From: Thalassiosira profunda
Lineage: Eukaryota > Bacillariophyta > Thalassiosirophyceae > Thalassiosirales > Thalassiosiraceae
Assembly (NCBI GenBank): GCA_036939355.1
Contig: JALLAP010000038.1
Location: forward strand, 1-25,636
Direction: 5' to 3'
DNA: 25,636 nt
Shown: positions 8,601 to 20,304 of the stretch, in pieces
Layout: each line of letters starts with the position of its first letter
Position numbering within the stretch: the stretch's first letter is position 1
Notes under the pieces: model-generated
The model's database searches: none
What the model was told of the DNA's origin: nothing
Seen by the model: only the letters and a program-made list of their open reading frames with translations
Translations under genes and position numbers: made by a program

Positions 8601-9375
8601 GAGTGCTGGATGGTATTATCTTGTGCACAGTCAATGTGGAGGCTCTACAGAGATATGAGTAACGGAGAGAGTGGTTTTGTGTGGCACAGTGCCCCTGTGT
8701 CTGCGCTGCGTCTCTGTGCGCGGCCGCGCGGGGGTGTGGAGCTCGTCCCGCTCAGGCTTGCCCGCCTCATTTAGTTTTAATTCCTACGCTAATTGGTACA
8801 GAAGAACTGCAAAAAAAAGCCAGGAAAGAGCCGGCCAGCCGAGTGTCTCAGACGACCCGCCACCCGCCACAAAAGCAACTCTAGCCAAGCGCACCGCAGC
8901 CCTGCCGGAGCTCGCCCAGTCGCGGCGCAATTGCAGTAAGGTCGCCACTGTCGAGCGCGCGGGCGCGTCTGTCAAAGTTGAGGCCGGCGTTTGGGCGCGT
9001 CGTCGGCCGACGAGCACAAAAGATTTGTAGAGTGGGTATGCTGCTGCGTCAACATCACACATCATGTGCCCATCCCGCGAATATTCTATTGCGCAAATGC
9101 ACCGATGGTTGCATTCGATTGTTGGGCGATGGTATGCCCGATGCGCGGCAGTTGATAGTTTTGTAGAAAGCTGGGAAGGGGCTGCTGAGTGGGGTGTTGA
9201 CACGATGCACCTTATGGATCAAACAGTTCTGCCCTACTCTCAACAACCGATTGCTCACAGCCTTACCTTTGCGTTTGTTATTATGCAGGACTCTTTGGAG
9301 CTGACGGTTGATGGGGGAGAGTGCGAGGGAAGTCGGAAGATCGTATCATATCATCAGCTAGCTGCAATCACCATT
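8601..9375. other. Intergenic region before ATPase gene A
   Basis: This stretch of 775 bp lies between the acyltransferase stop and the chosen start of the first ATPase. It is less GC-rich than the coding sequence around it, and I see no supported gene. A frame in phase with the ATPase is open from an ATG at 9064, but its composition and residues do not look coding. It also contains a GTGCAC palindrome near 8627, a motif frequent in introns of this window. Confidence 0.5.
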
Positions 9376-12300
9376 ATGGCCGATGCGCTCCCCGCCCAAG
9401 GAGGCGCCGGCATCGTGCCCCTCCGGAAGTGGATCGAGGACGAGGCGCGGCGCCGCACCGACGAGCGGCGAGAGCCTGCGGCTGCGGGCGACGTGGTGCG
9501 AAGGAAGAAGCAATCCCTGATACGGAAGGCCACCGTCGCGTACGGTGCGGTGGAGCTGCTCGCGCACTCGAAGCGGCTGCGCTCCGAGGCGGGGAAGGCG
9601 CAGCCGCCTCCGGGGGAATCGGGGATTGATAATTTTGTGGTGCATGTGGACGGGGCGACCTCGCAGCCGCGGCCGTGGAACGACGTCCGGGGCGTGGGCA
9701 TGACGGCCCCGGCGATGACGGTGCGGCTCTCCGAGCCGTCGTTCCTGCTCGACCAGGACGACCGCAACAACCCCAATCGGATGGGGAGATACCTCGAGGC
9801 CGAGGCGTTCGATGCCGGGGGGAGGCCGCTGCCCGCGCTGGACGGCGACGAGGCCGGTCCTGCCAATTCCGACGTCACCGCCACCAACATCGACAAGAGC
9901 GAGTGTCGATTGCTGGGCTCGTTTCTGTACGAGCTTTATTCGGGAACGAGCCCCTTCCTCCCGGGCGAGCTCCGCCGAGGCAGCAGCCTGGGCAGCGTGG
10001 GCGATGCATCCTCGGCGAGCAGCGCCGCCGCGGTCTCCTCGCCAACCAAGGAGCCAGCGCGAAAAGTGCGCTACGACAAGAAGAAGGGCAAATCGTACTC
10101 GACCGCCACGCAGCGGCCGTACGCGACGCTGCAGGAATTGGGCCACCCGTCATCGATTTGTCTGTTGGTGCAGAACCTCATCGACGGCCACGACGCGTAC
10201 TCGCTGGACGCGGCAAGGAGCGATCTCCACCTCTTGCTCAGCGATCCCGACTGTTTTCTGTTTGATATTGAGGATGCCGCGACGACAACGACGATGGCGC
10301 CCGGAGGAGGAGGGAGCGCGATGTCGCTGCAGATTCGCAAGGGCAAGCTCTACGGAAGGGATGAGGAGGTGGGGCAAATCACGGACGCCTTTTGTCAAGT
10401 GTCGGCGGGCAAGAACGCCGCCTTTTTCATAGGGGGGTATTCGGGGAGCGGGAAGACGATGCTGGTGCAGAGTCTGAAGGCGCGGGTCGAAGTCACGGGT
10501 GGATGTGAGTTTTGTGCACAAGATGTACACTTTTGCAATTCAGCTCTTCTCATATGCGTTTGCAACTGCCCCCATCCAGATGTGCTCACAGAAAAAGTGG
10601 ATCAAATGAGCAAAGAGAAACCACTGCTTGGCGTACTATCGGCGTTCAATAACCTCTGTCTTCTCATCAAAGAGAAGTGCTCCTCCCACGAGCTGCTCGA
10701 GATGGCCGGGAGTTTCGTCTGCGACTTCGAGTCGGATTACACCGTGGTGGCGCAGCTTTTGCCCAACATGAGCGTCCTCTTCCCAGAACTGAAGGCGCGA
10801 GAAGATGCGAGTGGCGCAAAGCAGACGATGAATCTGCACAACGTCTGCTTCACCCTCCAGCGCTTTCTAAGGATCGTGTCGAGCCGGCTGCGGCCCGTCA
10901 TGCTTTTCCTTGATGATTTGCAGTGGGCGGCGGCGCCCACGTTCGAGTTGATCCTCTCCCTCCTCACGGACACAGAGGTCGGGTCCAGTTGCTTTTTCTT
11001 CGTGGGCAGTTATCGCGACAACGAGGTTGACCGGGAGAAGGAGCACCCAATCTTCGCGCTGATGGCCAACTTGGAATCGAAAGACGTGGAGCTCATGACG
11101 CTGAGCTTGGGCGGCTTGGCGCGGGAAGATGTCAACCAAATGATCTCCGAGATGCTGGCCATCTTTCCACGCCTCTGCCGGCCGCTGTCGGACATCGTAT
11201 CGGAGAAGACAAAAGGCAATCCGCTTTTCGTGATCGAGTTCTTGAAATCCCTCATGTCGAGCAGCCTCTTGCGGTACAGCCTGCGCGAACGGCGGTGGAT
11301 TTGGGACGAGGTGTGCTATTGCAACTTCTTTCGTGTTTTTTCATTCAGCACATCTACTAATGCACATCTTGTGTACAGGAGAAGATAAGACACGAGAGCG
11401 TGACGGACAACGTTTTGTTTATCCTTACGTCCAAGATGACGTCGCTGCCGGAAAACCTCCAAACCGCGCTGAAGGTGACGAGCTGCTTTGGAATTCGATT
11501 CAGCTCGAAGGTGGTGGGCTATTTGTGCTCGAATTCGCAGTATGCGAGCTTGCGGGAGTGGCTGGACCAGGCGAAAGCGGAGGGCTTTGTGTGCGAGGCC
11601 GGGACCGATTTGGCGTTTGTGCACGACAAAGTGAGGTAAGTCTCCAATTGCAATCTCTTTGCCATCTTCTGGTGCGCCGAGCTGCAACAATCTCACGGCT
11701 TGTTTTCGTGTTGCAGGGAGGCGGCGTACAGCCTTATTCCCGATGACGAAAAAAGCCAGTTTCATCATGAACTGGGAACGTTGCTTCTCTCTGCAACTGC
11801 GGGCGTGGAGGATGTTGACGACGTTATTTTTCAGATCGCGGATCAAATCCAGCCAGCCTTCGCGCAGCCCGAACAGCAACAAGCTATTTCCAAGCTCAAA
11901 TTTGACGCGGGGTTGCGGGCAATGGAGCTGTCTGATTATGAGACGGCCCTGTCTTATCTTGATAACGCTGCGTCGTTGCTCCCTGATGATCGTTGGAAGA
12001 GCAGCTACGAGTTTAGTCTGCGGCTATTTTACCTCCGAGGCAAGGCTGCCTACACGTGTGGCAAAACAAAGAATGCTTGTGACTCGTTGAAGGAGGTGAT
12101 TGACAAGGCCCGCTCAATCGACGACAAGATCTTGTCGTACTACCTGTATGCCACGGTGAGTTGCCTCGCATGTGTTATGTTCCCGCTGACTTCGCGGCAT
12201 TCTCACCTCTATCAAACTGCTGCCCATTGCAGATTCTCCACGTGACCGAGGAGAGAAACGCGTCGTTCACTACCTGCCGGGAGGTCTTATCTCAGCTCAA

Positions 12301-14072
12301 CGAAACGATACCCGACTCTATCGATATGAAAGCCATGGGGTTACTCATCAAAGATACGTCCGCACGCCTAGCAAAGCTGACGGAGGATGAGCTCGTGAAT
12401 ATGCGAGAGATGCAAGACAAGACAGCCCGAACAACGCTGAAGTTTTACACGCTTCTTACTTGCATCGCTTTTTGGCTCAAGTCCGAAATGATGCCCTTCT
12501 TTGGCTGTCGGTAAGGATGCTCTCTTTGTCTTCCTTTGTGCTTTCTGTCGCCTTTCCCTTTTGCTCACGGATCTTTTTGATTCAGAATGATTGAGCTCAC
12601 CCTCGAGCACGGAGGTGAGCGCGTGAACTGCCTGTTGTACTTTGCGTGTTTCGCGATGATAGCTCATTCGACATCGTTTCGCCCGACAGTGTGTCCCGAT
12701 TCGGTCTTCGGTCTCGTCCAGCTCGCTGGGGTCCTCTCAGACCACCTTGGCAAACGGGTCGAAGACATCAAGCTAGCATGCCGGGTGGGTCAAATGGCGA
12801 TGGCTCTCTACCGAAAACGCTTCGACTCGCCAGAGATGCTCCCAAAGGTCTACTTTTGCTATTACGTGAGTGTCGCGAGAAGGTTCAGTGCTTCTTTCAC
12901 TGCCCTTCCTTGCGCAGCCCCTCATTTGTCCACGCTTTTGCATCGACAGGGGTTCGTCGCTATCAATACGGAGCCGCTCCAGATATGCGCCAGCAACCTC
13001 CGCAGGGGCTTCGAGGTGGGCATGTCCTCGGGCGAGGATGTCAGCATGTCCTTCTACAACAGCATGCGGCTCGCCTCTTCGTCGTTATTCTGCGGCGCAC
13101 ATCTCCCTTCGATTCTGAAGGAAACAGACTACCATCTAGAGCTTGCCAGGAGGTTGAACAACAAGCTGCCGATGCAAGCTCTGACGACGCACCGAGAAAC
13201 CATGAGCCTTCTCATTGACAGAGGACAAACGGTCGCCGCTGCTGGGGCGGAACGAAGCGCAAATGATGAGTATTCTGGGCGTCACAACGGTGAGTGCGGT
13301 TGTGTGCATGCCATGTGCACATCGCGTGTCTCCTTCCTCCACTGACACGAAATCTTTGCAGTGACGATCTACCTGAACCGGGCCGTCCAATCGTTCTGGC
13401 TCGGATACAGTCAGCGGTGCAACCACTATTCGAAGAAGGCGCTCGAAACTCCCGGGACGGGACGATTCGTCCGGGTGACCATCCTCTTCTACGCCTCGAT
13501 CAACGCGTTTAGGTGAGCACCACCCTCCGTGACCAATCATATGCACCTTGAACATATCATATGCACCAGATGACTAATAATGCTCATTGCGCTTTCAGGG
13601 GCGTGCCAAACGCCAACGGAAACGGCTCGCAATTCATCAAGGCAAAGGCTCTTTACAAAGATGCCCTCGAACAGCTGCAATTCGCAGCGGAGCTGTGTCC
13701 GTGGAATTACGCTCACAAGGTACGAACTTTCTCGCTCCGGGTTGTCGGCGGCTGTTTGTTTGGAAGCATTGCTCTGACCATCATTTCTCTCAGTTGCACC
13801 TGCTCATGGCGGAGATGTCCTCGTTCGAGGGAAACAACGAAGCGGCGCAAGCCTCGTACGCGTCGGCCATCGCCGCGTCCGCCGCCTCGCGCCACGTTCA
13901 CGAGCAAGGGCTCTCGTGCGAATTGGCGGCGCGGCACTACCGAAAGCTGGGCCAGGTCGACGCGGCGCTCGCCTTTTTGCAGAAAGCAAAAGAGTGTTAC
14001 GCTGCGTGGGGGTCGCAGATGAAGGTCGAATCGATTGACAAATTGGCCGGCGCCTTGGTGGCAGCGAAGTAA
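9376..14072 (+). CDS. STAND/AAA_16 signalling ATPase with TPR-like region (paralog A)
   Basis: I model ten exons: 9376-10504, 10580-11310, 11379-11635, 11717-12155, 12233-12510, 12586-12865, 12950-13289, 13362-13512, 13599-13719 and 13794-14072. All introns are GT-AG (68-86 bp). The joined length of 4005 nt is an intact frame of 1334 residues. The N-terminal ~250 residues include an ECRLLGSFLYELYSG stretch resembling the end of a protein-kinase lobe, without visible catalytic motifs. The ATPase follows: Walker A GGYSGSGKT at about 353-361, Walker B MLFLDDLQWA at about 484-493, then GNPLFVIEFL. Next is the HDKVREAAYSLIP signature (split by intron 3) and a long helical TPR-like region ending with an EQGLSCELAARHY...YAAWGSQMKV block. 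This order matches bacterial Ser/Thr kinase-ATPase-histidine kinase proteins, but no kinase or cyclase output domain follows. I infer an intracellular signalling scaffold or switch. Confidence 0.88.
13513..13598 (+). other. Intron 8 of paralog A, related to intron 3 of paralog B
   Basis: This 86-bp intron interrupts an Arg codon after NAFR. It shares ACCACCCTCCGTGA near the donor, ACATATCAYATGCACCAGAT in the middle and TGCTCATTGC near the acceptor with the intron that starts at 19161 in paralog B. A 12-bp ATCATATGCACC segment is duplicated inside this copy. The two introns sit at different protein positions and in different phases. Confidence 0.8.
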
Positions 14073-14613
14073 TTGATATGCGGGATCGGTGAACGGTGAT
14101 AGTGCATCGTATTCTTGCTGATAACGGGGCAAGAGTACAAAGAAAATAACGCTAGGTACGTTAGGCTTGTCTCAACTCACGCTCTCGTTACGACATGTCG
14201 CACCTGCAGCTGCAGGGCCGCGCGGTCCGCCTCCATTGCTTCCATTGCAGCGACGGGAGGACTCGTTGGAGCCCCACCCACTGTGGTGCGCAAGCCATTT
14301 TTCACGACTGCGAAGGTCTTCCAGAGACAGGTCTTTTTGGCTCTTTCCCCACGCGCGACCCCTCCTTTCTATTTTTTTGTCCCGATCCGCCCATACATTC
14401 CTCTCCCGCGGCGCGGCCATCCCACCCTACCTCCGCGCCTCCAGCCAGCGCGGCGCTGCCCCCACCCTTGCCACTTGCCAGAGAGCGCGGGCCGACCCCG
14501 GGGGCTGCGACGGCCAGCGAGGTAGTCCTTCTTCCGGAGAGCAAAACGCGTCCGTTGCAAATAGGGGGCTGTCCCCTGTCCCCATCACATTCACATCGCA
14601 TCGCCAATCAATC
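14073..14613. other. Intergenic region between the ATPase paralogs
   Basis: These 541 bp hold the terminator of paralog A and the promoter and 5' UTR of paralog B. A C-rich stretch runs from about 14340 to 14480. Short frames in both directions carry no family signal. I see no RNA gene or defined element here. Confidence 0.5.
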
Positions 14614-17600
14614 ATGCCGTCCCTCGTGCCCACCGACCGGGTGAGTTTGTTTTGTTTGCCTCGACCTCGACGAGGTTTCCTTCCTCGATGCCCGCTGCCA
14701 TGTATTGCTCCGCGCCGTTACCTTCTCACCCACACACATTTGCATTTGCACACACCACACATCCCATCTCACACACCCTACCACAGGACGTCCTCCTCGG
14801 CCGAGGATACAGCATCACCCAGCATCCCGGCAATATCTCGCTCCGCGCCCTCGTCGCCGCGCGCAAACCGGACTTCGCCTCGACCAAACGCAAGGCCGTC
14901 AAACGCCGCATGGCCGAGGCCATTGTTGAAGAGGTGGCAAGCAGGGGGGGACGGTTCTTGGCCGAGGCGCCCCCGGGGACGACGGCGCCGGGGGCCAGTG
15001 GGGCTGCTGCGGGGGAGGAAAACGATGGTTGCCATCATGGCGAGGGCAACGATGGAGAGAATGATGCCAGCGGGGAGCGCGCCAACAACGGCGAGACTCG
15101 CACCAACGACGCCGCCGCCAACGCCACCGTGGCGGAGCGGCTGCGGCGCTCCCACTGGATCGCCGTCGACCGCGAGCGCGCGGTAGAAAAGGTATTGCAC
15201 CGCCTCCGGGAGCGGACCAAACCGCCCAAGACGGCGAAGGGAGGGGGGAGCGCGGGGGAGGACAGTGGGAGGGCGACGGGGGAGGCAGTGTCGAATAATG
15301 CGACCGCTGGCGGGGGCGCCGCGGCGGGGATGGGCGGGACTGCGGGGGGCTGGCCGCCGTTGTCGGCGGGGGCGCCGATGCCGTTGGACCACGCGGGCAC
15401 GTTGGGCACCGCGCCACTGGCGTTGCCCAATCCAGCATTATTGCAGCAAATGGCGCTGCTGCAGTCGGCGGGGGCGATTCCGCCCGGGATGCTCCCGGGA
15501 ATGGCGCCCTCGATGGCCGGGGCGGCGGGAGTGGGAAGGGGTGGACCCGGCGATGTGCTCGCCGCCTTGGCGCAGCAGCAGCAGCAGCCGGGGGGAATGG
15601 CCGGGGGCGGGGGAAGCCATCTTCTTACCGCCCTCCTGTTGCAACAACAACAGCAACAGCAGCAGCAGATGTTGCAACAGCAACAGCAGCAAGTGCACCG
15701 CGCCCTCCTCGCCGGGGCCCTGGCCAACCTCCCGCCGGCCGGGGCGCCGTCCCATCCCGCCCTCGCCGCAAGCTCCGGTGCGGCAGCCGTGGGTTCCGGG
15801 ACGGGGACTGGGGCGAACATTGCGGGGGCCTGGTGGGACGCGCCACCGCCGCCGCAGCCAGCGGGGGCCGCGGCCGCGAGAAGTGAGACGTTAGCGGCAG
15901 CCACAAGCTTGCCAAGCGCGATGATGTCTCCGGGAAGCCCTCCCCTCGGCGCGAGGGCGCGCGCTGAAGCAGCGGGCGTGCCATGGCAGGATCGGGCCTC
16001 CGCTTCTTCTCCCAATCGACCGGCAACGGCGGACCCTACGGCTGCCGGAAGCGTCGTCACCCTCGCGCAGTGGACGGCCTCCGCCGGCGCCGGCGCCGCG
16101 CCCTCCTCCTCCAAGGAGGAGAGCCTCCGCGCCGCGGTCGATCTGGCCGTGATGCTGACAAAGCACGTCCGCGATTTGGCGGAGGGCGGGGCGGCGGTCG
16201 ACGCCGCGGCCCTCGCGGCAGAGCACGTCCGCATCTCCTTGGGCGGCGCTCCCTCCACAAACGACCGGCCATCGATCCGAGACGTCCACTTCATTGCAAG
16301 TCGTGCGGCCCCCGTCGCGGGCGGGCCGCTGCCGCCCCGCGCCGCCTGCGCCGCGCTCGGCCAAATCTTCCTCCGACTCTTCGCCCCGGAACGATCCCGC
16401 GCCATCGACGCGCCGTCGTCGTCGAAGGACCGGACACGAACCGACGCGGCGGCGCCGCACCCCAAAAAGCGGAAGAGCCCCGCCCTCTCGTCCCACGACT
16501 CGATGCTCAATTGGGAGGCCGCGGCGCCCGCCGACAACCACGCGCCGCCGTCGCTCCGGGCGCACGCCCTTTTGGCAAAGCGGGAACTGCCCCTCTCCGT
16601 CTGCCAACTGGTGTGCGACCTCCTCGACGCCGCCGCGACGCCTTCCCTCCCGTCCAACGCCCTCGCGTCGCTCGACGAGGCCCTCTTCGATCTGGAGCAA
16701 ATGCGGGCCAATCCAACGTCGTTTTTGTTCGATCGCACCCCCCACCAAGCGATGGAGGACGCCCACCTCGCGGGCGGGGGGAAGGAGTCACACTTGTTCG
16801 GGAGGGGAAAGGAGATGGCGGCGCTGCGGGAGGCGAAGCGGAGGACGAACGACTACGTCGGCACGAAGTTGGACAACGACGGGTCGTGCGCGTCCGCAGA
16901 CCAGAGCAACTTTCTCTGCGAGGCCGTCTTTCTTCGGGGATACGCCGGCAGCGGCAAGTCGAGCCTCCTCCGCTCGTTCGTGGACTCCTGCGCGGGCGAC
17001 GAGTGGTTCGTCGTGCAGTTCAAATTCGAGAAGCGGATCCCGCCGTTCGCGATANGACTCCTGCGCGGGCGACGAGTGGTTCGTCGTGCAGTTCAAATTC
17101 GAGAAGCGGATCCCGCCGTTCGCGATATTGTTTCGGGCGTTCAACGACTTCTTTGGCAAGTGGGCCCCGATTGTGAACGGGGAGCGTTCCGGTGCCAGTC
17201 CTGCACTCATCTCGTCGTTCCGCGAAGCCTGCGAGGGCATATCGAACAGCGTGGACAACGACGGCCTGGCGCAGCTTTGCGACCTGGTCCCCAACGCCGC
17301 ATCGATCTTCCCGGCCCGCGCCGCGACGACGGACGCGTCCGCGCCGGGCGCGCCGCCCTCGTCGATGGAGAAGGTGGGCTCGGCCGAGGCCCGCCTGAAA
17401 AATTTGGTCAACGTCCTCGTCAAGTCGCTCTGCGCGACCGGACGGCCCGTCTGCTTCGTCCTCGACGACCTCCAGTGGAGCGATTCCCTCATATTGGAGG
17501 GCATGAGCAACTTCGTCGTGAACTACATGCACAGCAGGATCAACCAGAGCTCGAGCCGGGGGGCCCACTTCATCGCCGGGGCGTTCCGGAGCAACGAGGT

Positions 17601-20206
17601 GGCGGAGGGCGCCGAGCTTTTACGGGCGTTCGATTTGATGAAGGAGTCGAAGAAGGCCACCGTGACCACCGTCGACGTCGGGCAGCTGACGAAGGAGGAC
17701 GTCACGCGGCTGCTGTCGTCGAAGCTCTGCCTCCCATGGCGATACACGCGCGAGCTGGCGGGGCTCGTCCATGCCAAAACCCGCGGCAATCCCTTCTTCG
17801 TGATCCAGTTCCTTCGCGCCATTACACAGAACGGAATGCTGGAATACTCGGTGTTATCGCGCCGCTGGATGTGGGATCTCGAGGTGGTCGATCTGCAAAT
17901 GATCAGCGACGACGTCGCAGGCTTGCTGATTGCTTCGTTCAACCAGCTTCCCCCGGAGCTCATGCAGTCGATGAAAATTGCGTCTTGCTTGGGCTGCCAG
18001 ATGTACCGGGGGACAATCGAGGCGCTGGACGCGACCAGGAAGGTGTTGTCGTGCTGCATGCTGGACCAATTGGAATTGGCGGTGAAGGAAGGGATCATGG
18101 AGAGGGCCGGGCCGGTGTATCAGTTCACGCACGACATTCTCCACCAGACAATCTACGGTCTGATTCCGGACAACAATCGCGGAGCCCTGCACAAGAAGAT
18201 TGGATTGAGCCTCCTTGCCGCGGCTTCGTCCGATCCCGCGATTCACATGTTGGCGGTCGACCAGATCAATGTGTTTTGTCGGGAGAGTGCTCCGAGCACC
18301 GCGGAAGAACGCGCATTGATCGCCACCAGCAACGCCCAAGCCGCAACGCTTGCATTGGCGGAGTCGAACTTTGGGCGAGGTAAGTCCGTTCAGCACCACA
18401 GATCACCACGTGTCGTTTGGCGCTCAGTTATTCACATCCTTCTCGTCTATCAGCGCGATCATACACCGAAATCGGAATCAAGCTGCTCGACCGCGATCAT
18501 TGGACGACGCAGTACAAGCTGAGCTTGGACCTGTTCGAGATGTCGGCGTCCGTTCACAGCATGCACGGCGACAACGCGAAGATGTCCGAGAGTCTAACGC
18601 AACTGCTCGCCAACGCAAGGACGTTCGAAGACAGCCTGACCGGCGCGGGAATGCTGGCTCAGCTGTTGGCGTCCAACTCCAACTACGACGATGCGCGGCA
18701 AAACTGTCTGGACATTCTGGAGAAACTCGGGGAAGAGCTTCCCTCGGAAGCTGACCTGTCGACTGTTCAGAAGAGTCTGATCGCGGCGAAGGTGGCGTTG
18801 CAAAGCATCACTCATGGTCAAATCAAGGCGCTTCCTCCAATGACAGATTCAATCAAGAGGAACGCGATGAAGTTTCTCAATATGTTATGCAGCTATTGCG
18901 CGATATCCAAGCCGCTCCTGCTGCCCGTTCTCAGCTGTCGAATGGTCACCCTGACTCTCGAGTATGGTTTCTGCGACGACTCGATAGTGGGTATCGCCAC
19001 AGCCGGTTATTCGTTGTTTCTATTTACCGACGACATTCCTCTGGCGTTTCACCTTGGAGAGGTGAGCGAGCGTTTGGTAGAGGATTGTCCGCGGAAGAAC
19101 GTGCTGCGATCACGATTGAGCTTCGAGTTGTTGTCCAGTCTGAAGATGATTCGCGAGCCGGTAAGTACCACCCTCCGTGAACATATCACATGCACCAGAT
19201 ATCTGNTCCAGTCTGAAGATGATTCGCGAGCCGGTAAGTACCACCCTCCGTGAACATATCACATGCACCAGATATCTGTTGACTTATATTGCTCATTGCT
19301 GTTTCACGCCCTCCGAAGTGGCACCAAGTTTGTGCTCTCTACCCCGGGTACTATCAAAGTGCAATGGCAGCCGGCGACACTGACAACGCACTAGTTTGCC
19401 TCTTTTCGTTCTGCTGCTGCAGTTTCTGGAGTGCCGCGTCGGACCTCTCGTCGGTGTCCCAGCATTTAGCGTCATGCATCAAGGAGGCGACCAAATACCA
19501 GATGAAAGCCGTCAAGTACGGCGCCATGGCCGTCTTCAACTCGGTTTCATATTTGATGGGAAAAGGCAGCACTGAGATTGAAGCATTATCGTTGGACCAG
19601 CTGGAGGCGATCGAAGGGAAGACAAACTTGCTGGTTTGGCAGATCTTCATGTGTCGACTGACTAACTTCTTTTGGATGGGAGATTACGCTGCAATGATGG
19701 AGCTCTCGGAACAGCACTCCCGAGATCACCCGGCAGCGCAAGAGAAACGAATGTTTCACGTGCAACGTTGCTTCTACGAGGGCGTTGCGAGCCTCAGCCT
19801 TGCGAGGAAGGATCATGCACCGCAGCAATCGAAGTGGAGATCCCTCGGCGAAAAGGCGGTGGCGACCATCGCGCAGTTCGAGTGGACAATGTCGAAGGAT
19901 AATTTTGCCAACAAAAGCCAACTGCTGCGAGCGGAGCTGTACTACTTGAACGGGGACCTCGATTTGGCAGAAACGGCCTACCGGGCGTCCATTGTTTCGG
20001 CCGGGGAGCAAAAGTTCGTTCACGAGCAAGCGTTGGCACACGAGTTGTACGGGATGTGTTGTGTCCAGAATGGCATGGTCGAGAAGGGACTCGCTCAGCT
20101 GCAGGCGGCGCTCGACAACTACGGCAAGTGGGGGGCGAGGAGAAAAGTGGAGGCGCTGCAGAGTTATGCCGATGGCATGGCGAGTTCAACTCAGTATTCT
20201 GCATAG
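14614..20206 (+). CDS. DUF6824-STAND/AAA_16 ATPase with TPR-like region (paralog B; assembly-interrupted)
   Basis: Exons are 14614-14640, 14787-18379, 18454-19160 and 19319-20206, with introns of 146 and 74 bp and one containing an assembly duplication. A 72-bp overlap repeated around N17055 shifts the frame. Counted once, the gene is 5142 nt, one frame of 1713 residues. The tiny first exon joins to DVLLGRGYSITQHPGN, the opening of DUF6824, a domain I know from diatoms. Residues ~80-560 are Gly/Ala/Gln-rich with polyQ at about 274-312. The ATPase follows: Walker A RGYAGSGKS near 727-735, Walker B CFVLDDLQWSD near 874-884, then GNPFFVIQFLRA, THDILHQTIYGLIP and TPR-like helices. It ends with EQALAHELYGMCC...YGKWGARRKV. 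Paralog A upstream has the same core. Intron 3 has an unusual GAAG acceptor, so the exon-4 start is less certain. DUF6824 may bind DNA or protein; its role is unknown to me. Confidence 0.86.
15574..15690 (+). repeat. Polyglutamine-coding CAG/CAA tracts
   Basis: Two runs of mixed CAG and CAA codons lie inside the low-complexity region of paralog B, around 15574-15588 and 15640-15690. The mixed codon use points to selection or old expansion at the protein level rather than a recent pure-triplet slippage. The surrounding region encodes Gly, Ala and Pro-rich sequence likely to be disordered. Confidence 0.85.
16983..17127 (+). other. Assembly artefact: 72-bp overlap duplicated around one N
   Basis: Bases 16983-17054 and 17056-17127 are identical and separated by a single N at 17055. 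The duplication lies just after the Walker A of paralog B and adds 73 bases, which breaks the reading frame. Counting it once gives continuous, homologous protein. This is the pattern left when a scaffolder abuts two overlapping contigs. Confidence 0.95.
19134..19278 (+). other. Assembly artefact: second 72-bp overlap duplicated around one N
   Basis: Bases 19134-19205 and 19207-19278 are identical, with one N at 19206. The duplicated segment spans the end of exon 3 and the start of intron 3 of paralog B, so it also duplicates a GTAAGT donor site. The overlap length is exactly the same as at 17055, consistent with a fixed k-mer in the assembler. Gene predictors may produce a false extra exon here. 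Confidence 0.95.
19161..19318 (+). other. Intron 3 of paralog B, containing the assembly duplication
   Basis: With the duplicated overlap counted once, this intron is 85 bp. It falls between codons after MIREP and before WHQVCALYPG. Its body matches intron 8 of paralog A. Where that intron ends TTTCAG, this one reads TTTCAC, and the first usable AG in phase is the GAAG ten bases later. The acceptor is therefore less certain than others in the window. Confidence 0.65.
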
Positions 20207-20304
20207 CACTGTTGCACAAATGTTTCTCGCCGTGTAACTTAGCTGATCCTCATGTGTATTATCACGGACAGACGACACCATGCTTGCACTTGCGTCGGAC
20301 AACC

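Noticed and set aside
9064..9375. N-terminal extension of ATPase paralog A from the ATG at 9064
   Set aside because: The frame is open, but composition changes sharply at 9376 and the extra residues look random; transcript data could revive it.
15035..16738. A 567-codon minus-strand open frame
   Set aside because: It is antisense to the GC-rich low-complexity part of paralog B, where long shadow frames are expected.
16983..17127. A real tandem coding duplication in paralog B
   Set aside because: The copies are exact, separated by a single N, and the frame works only if one is removed; the same length recurs at 19134-19278.
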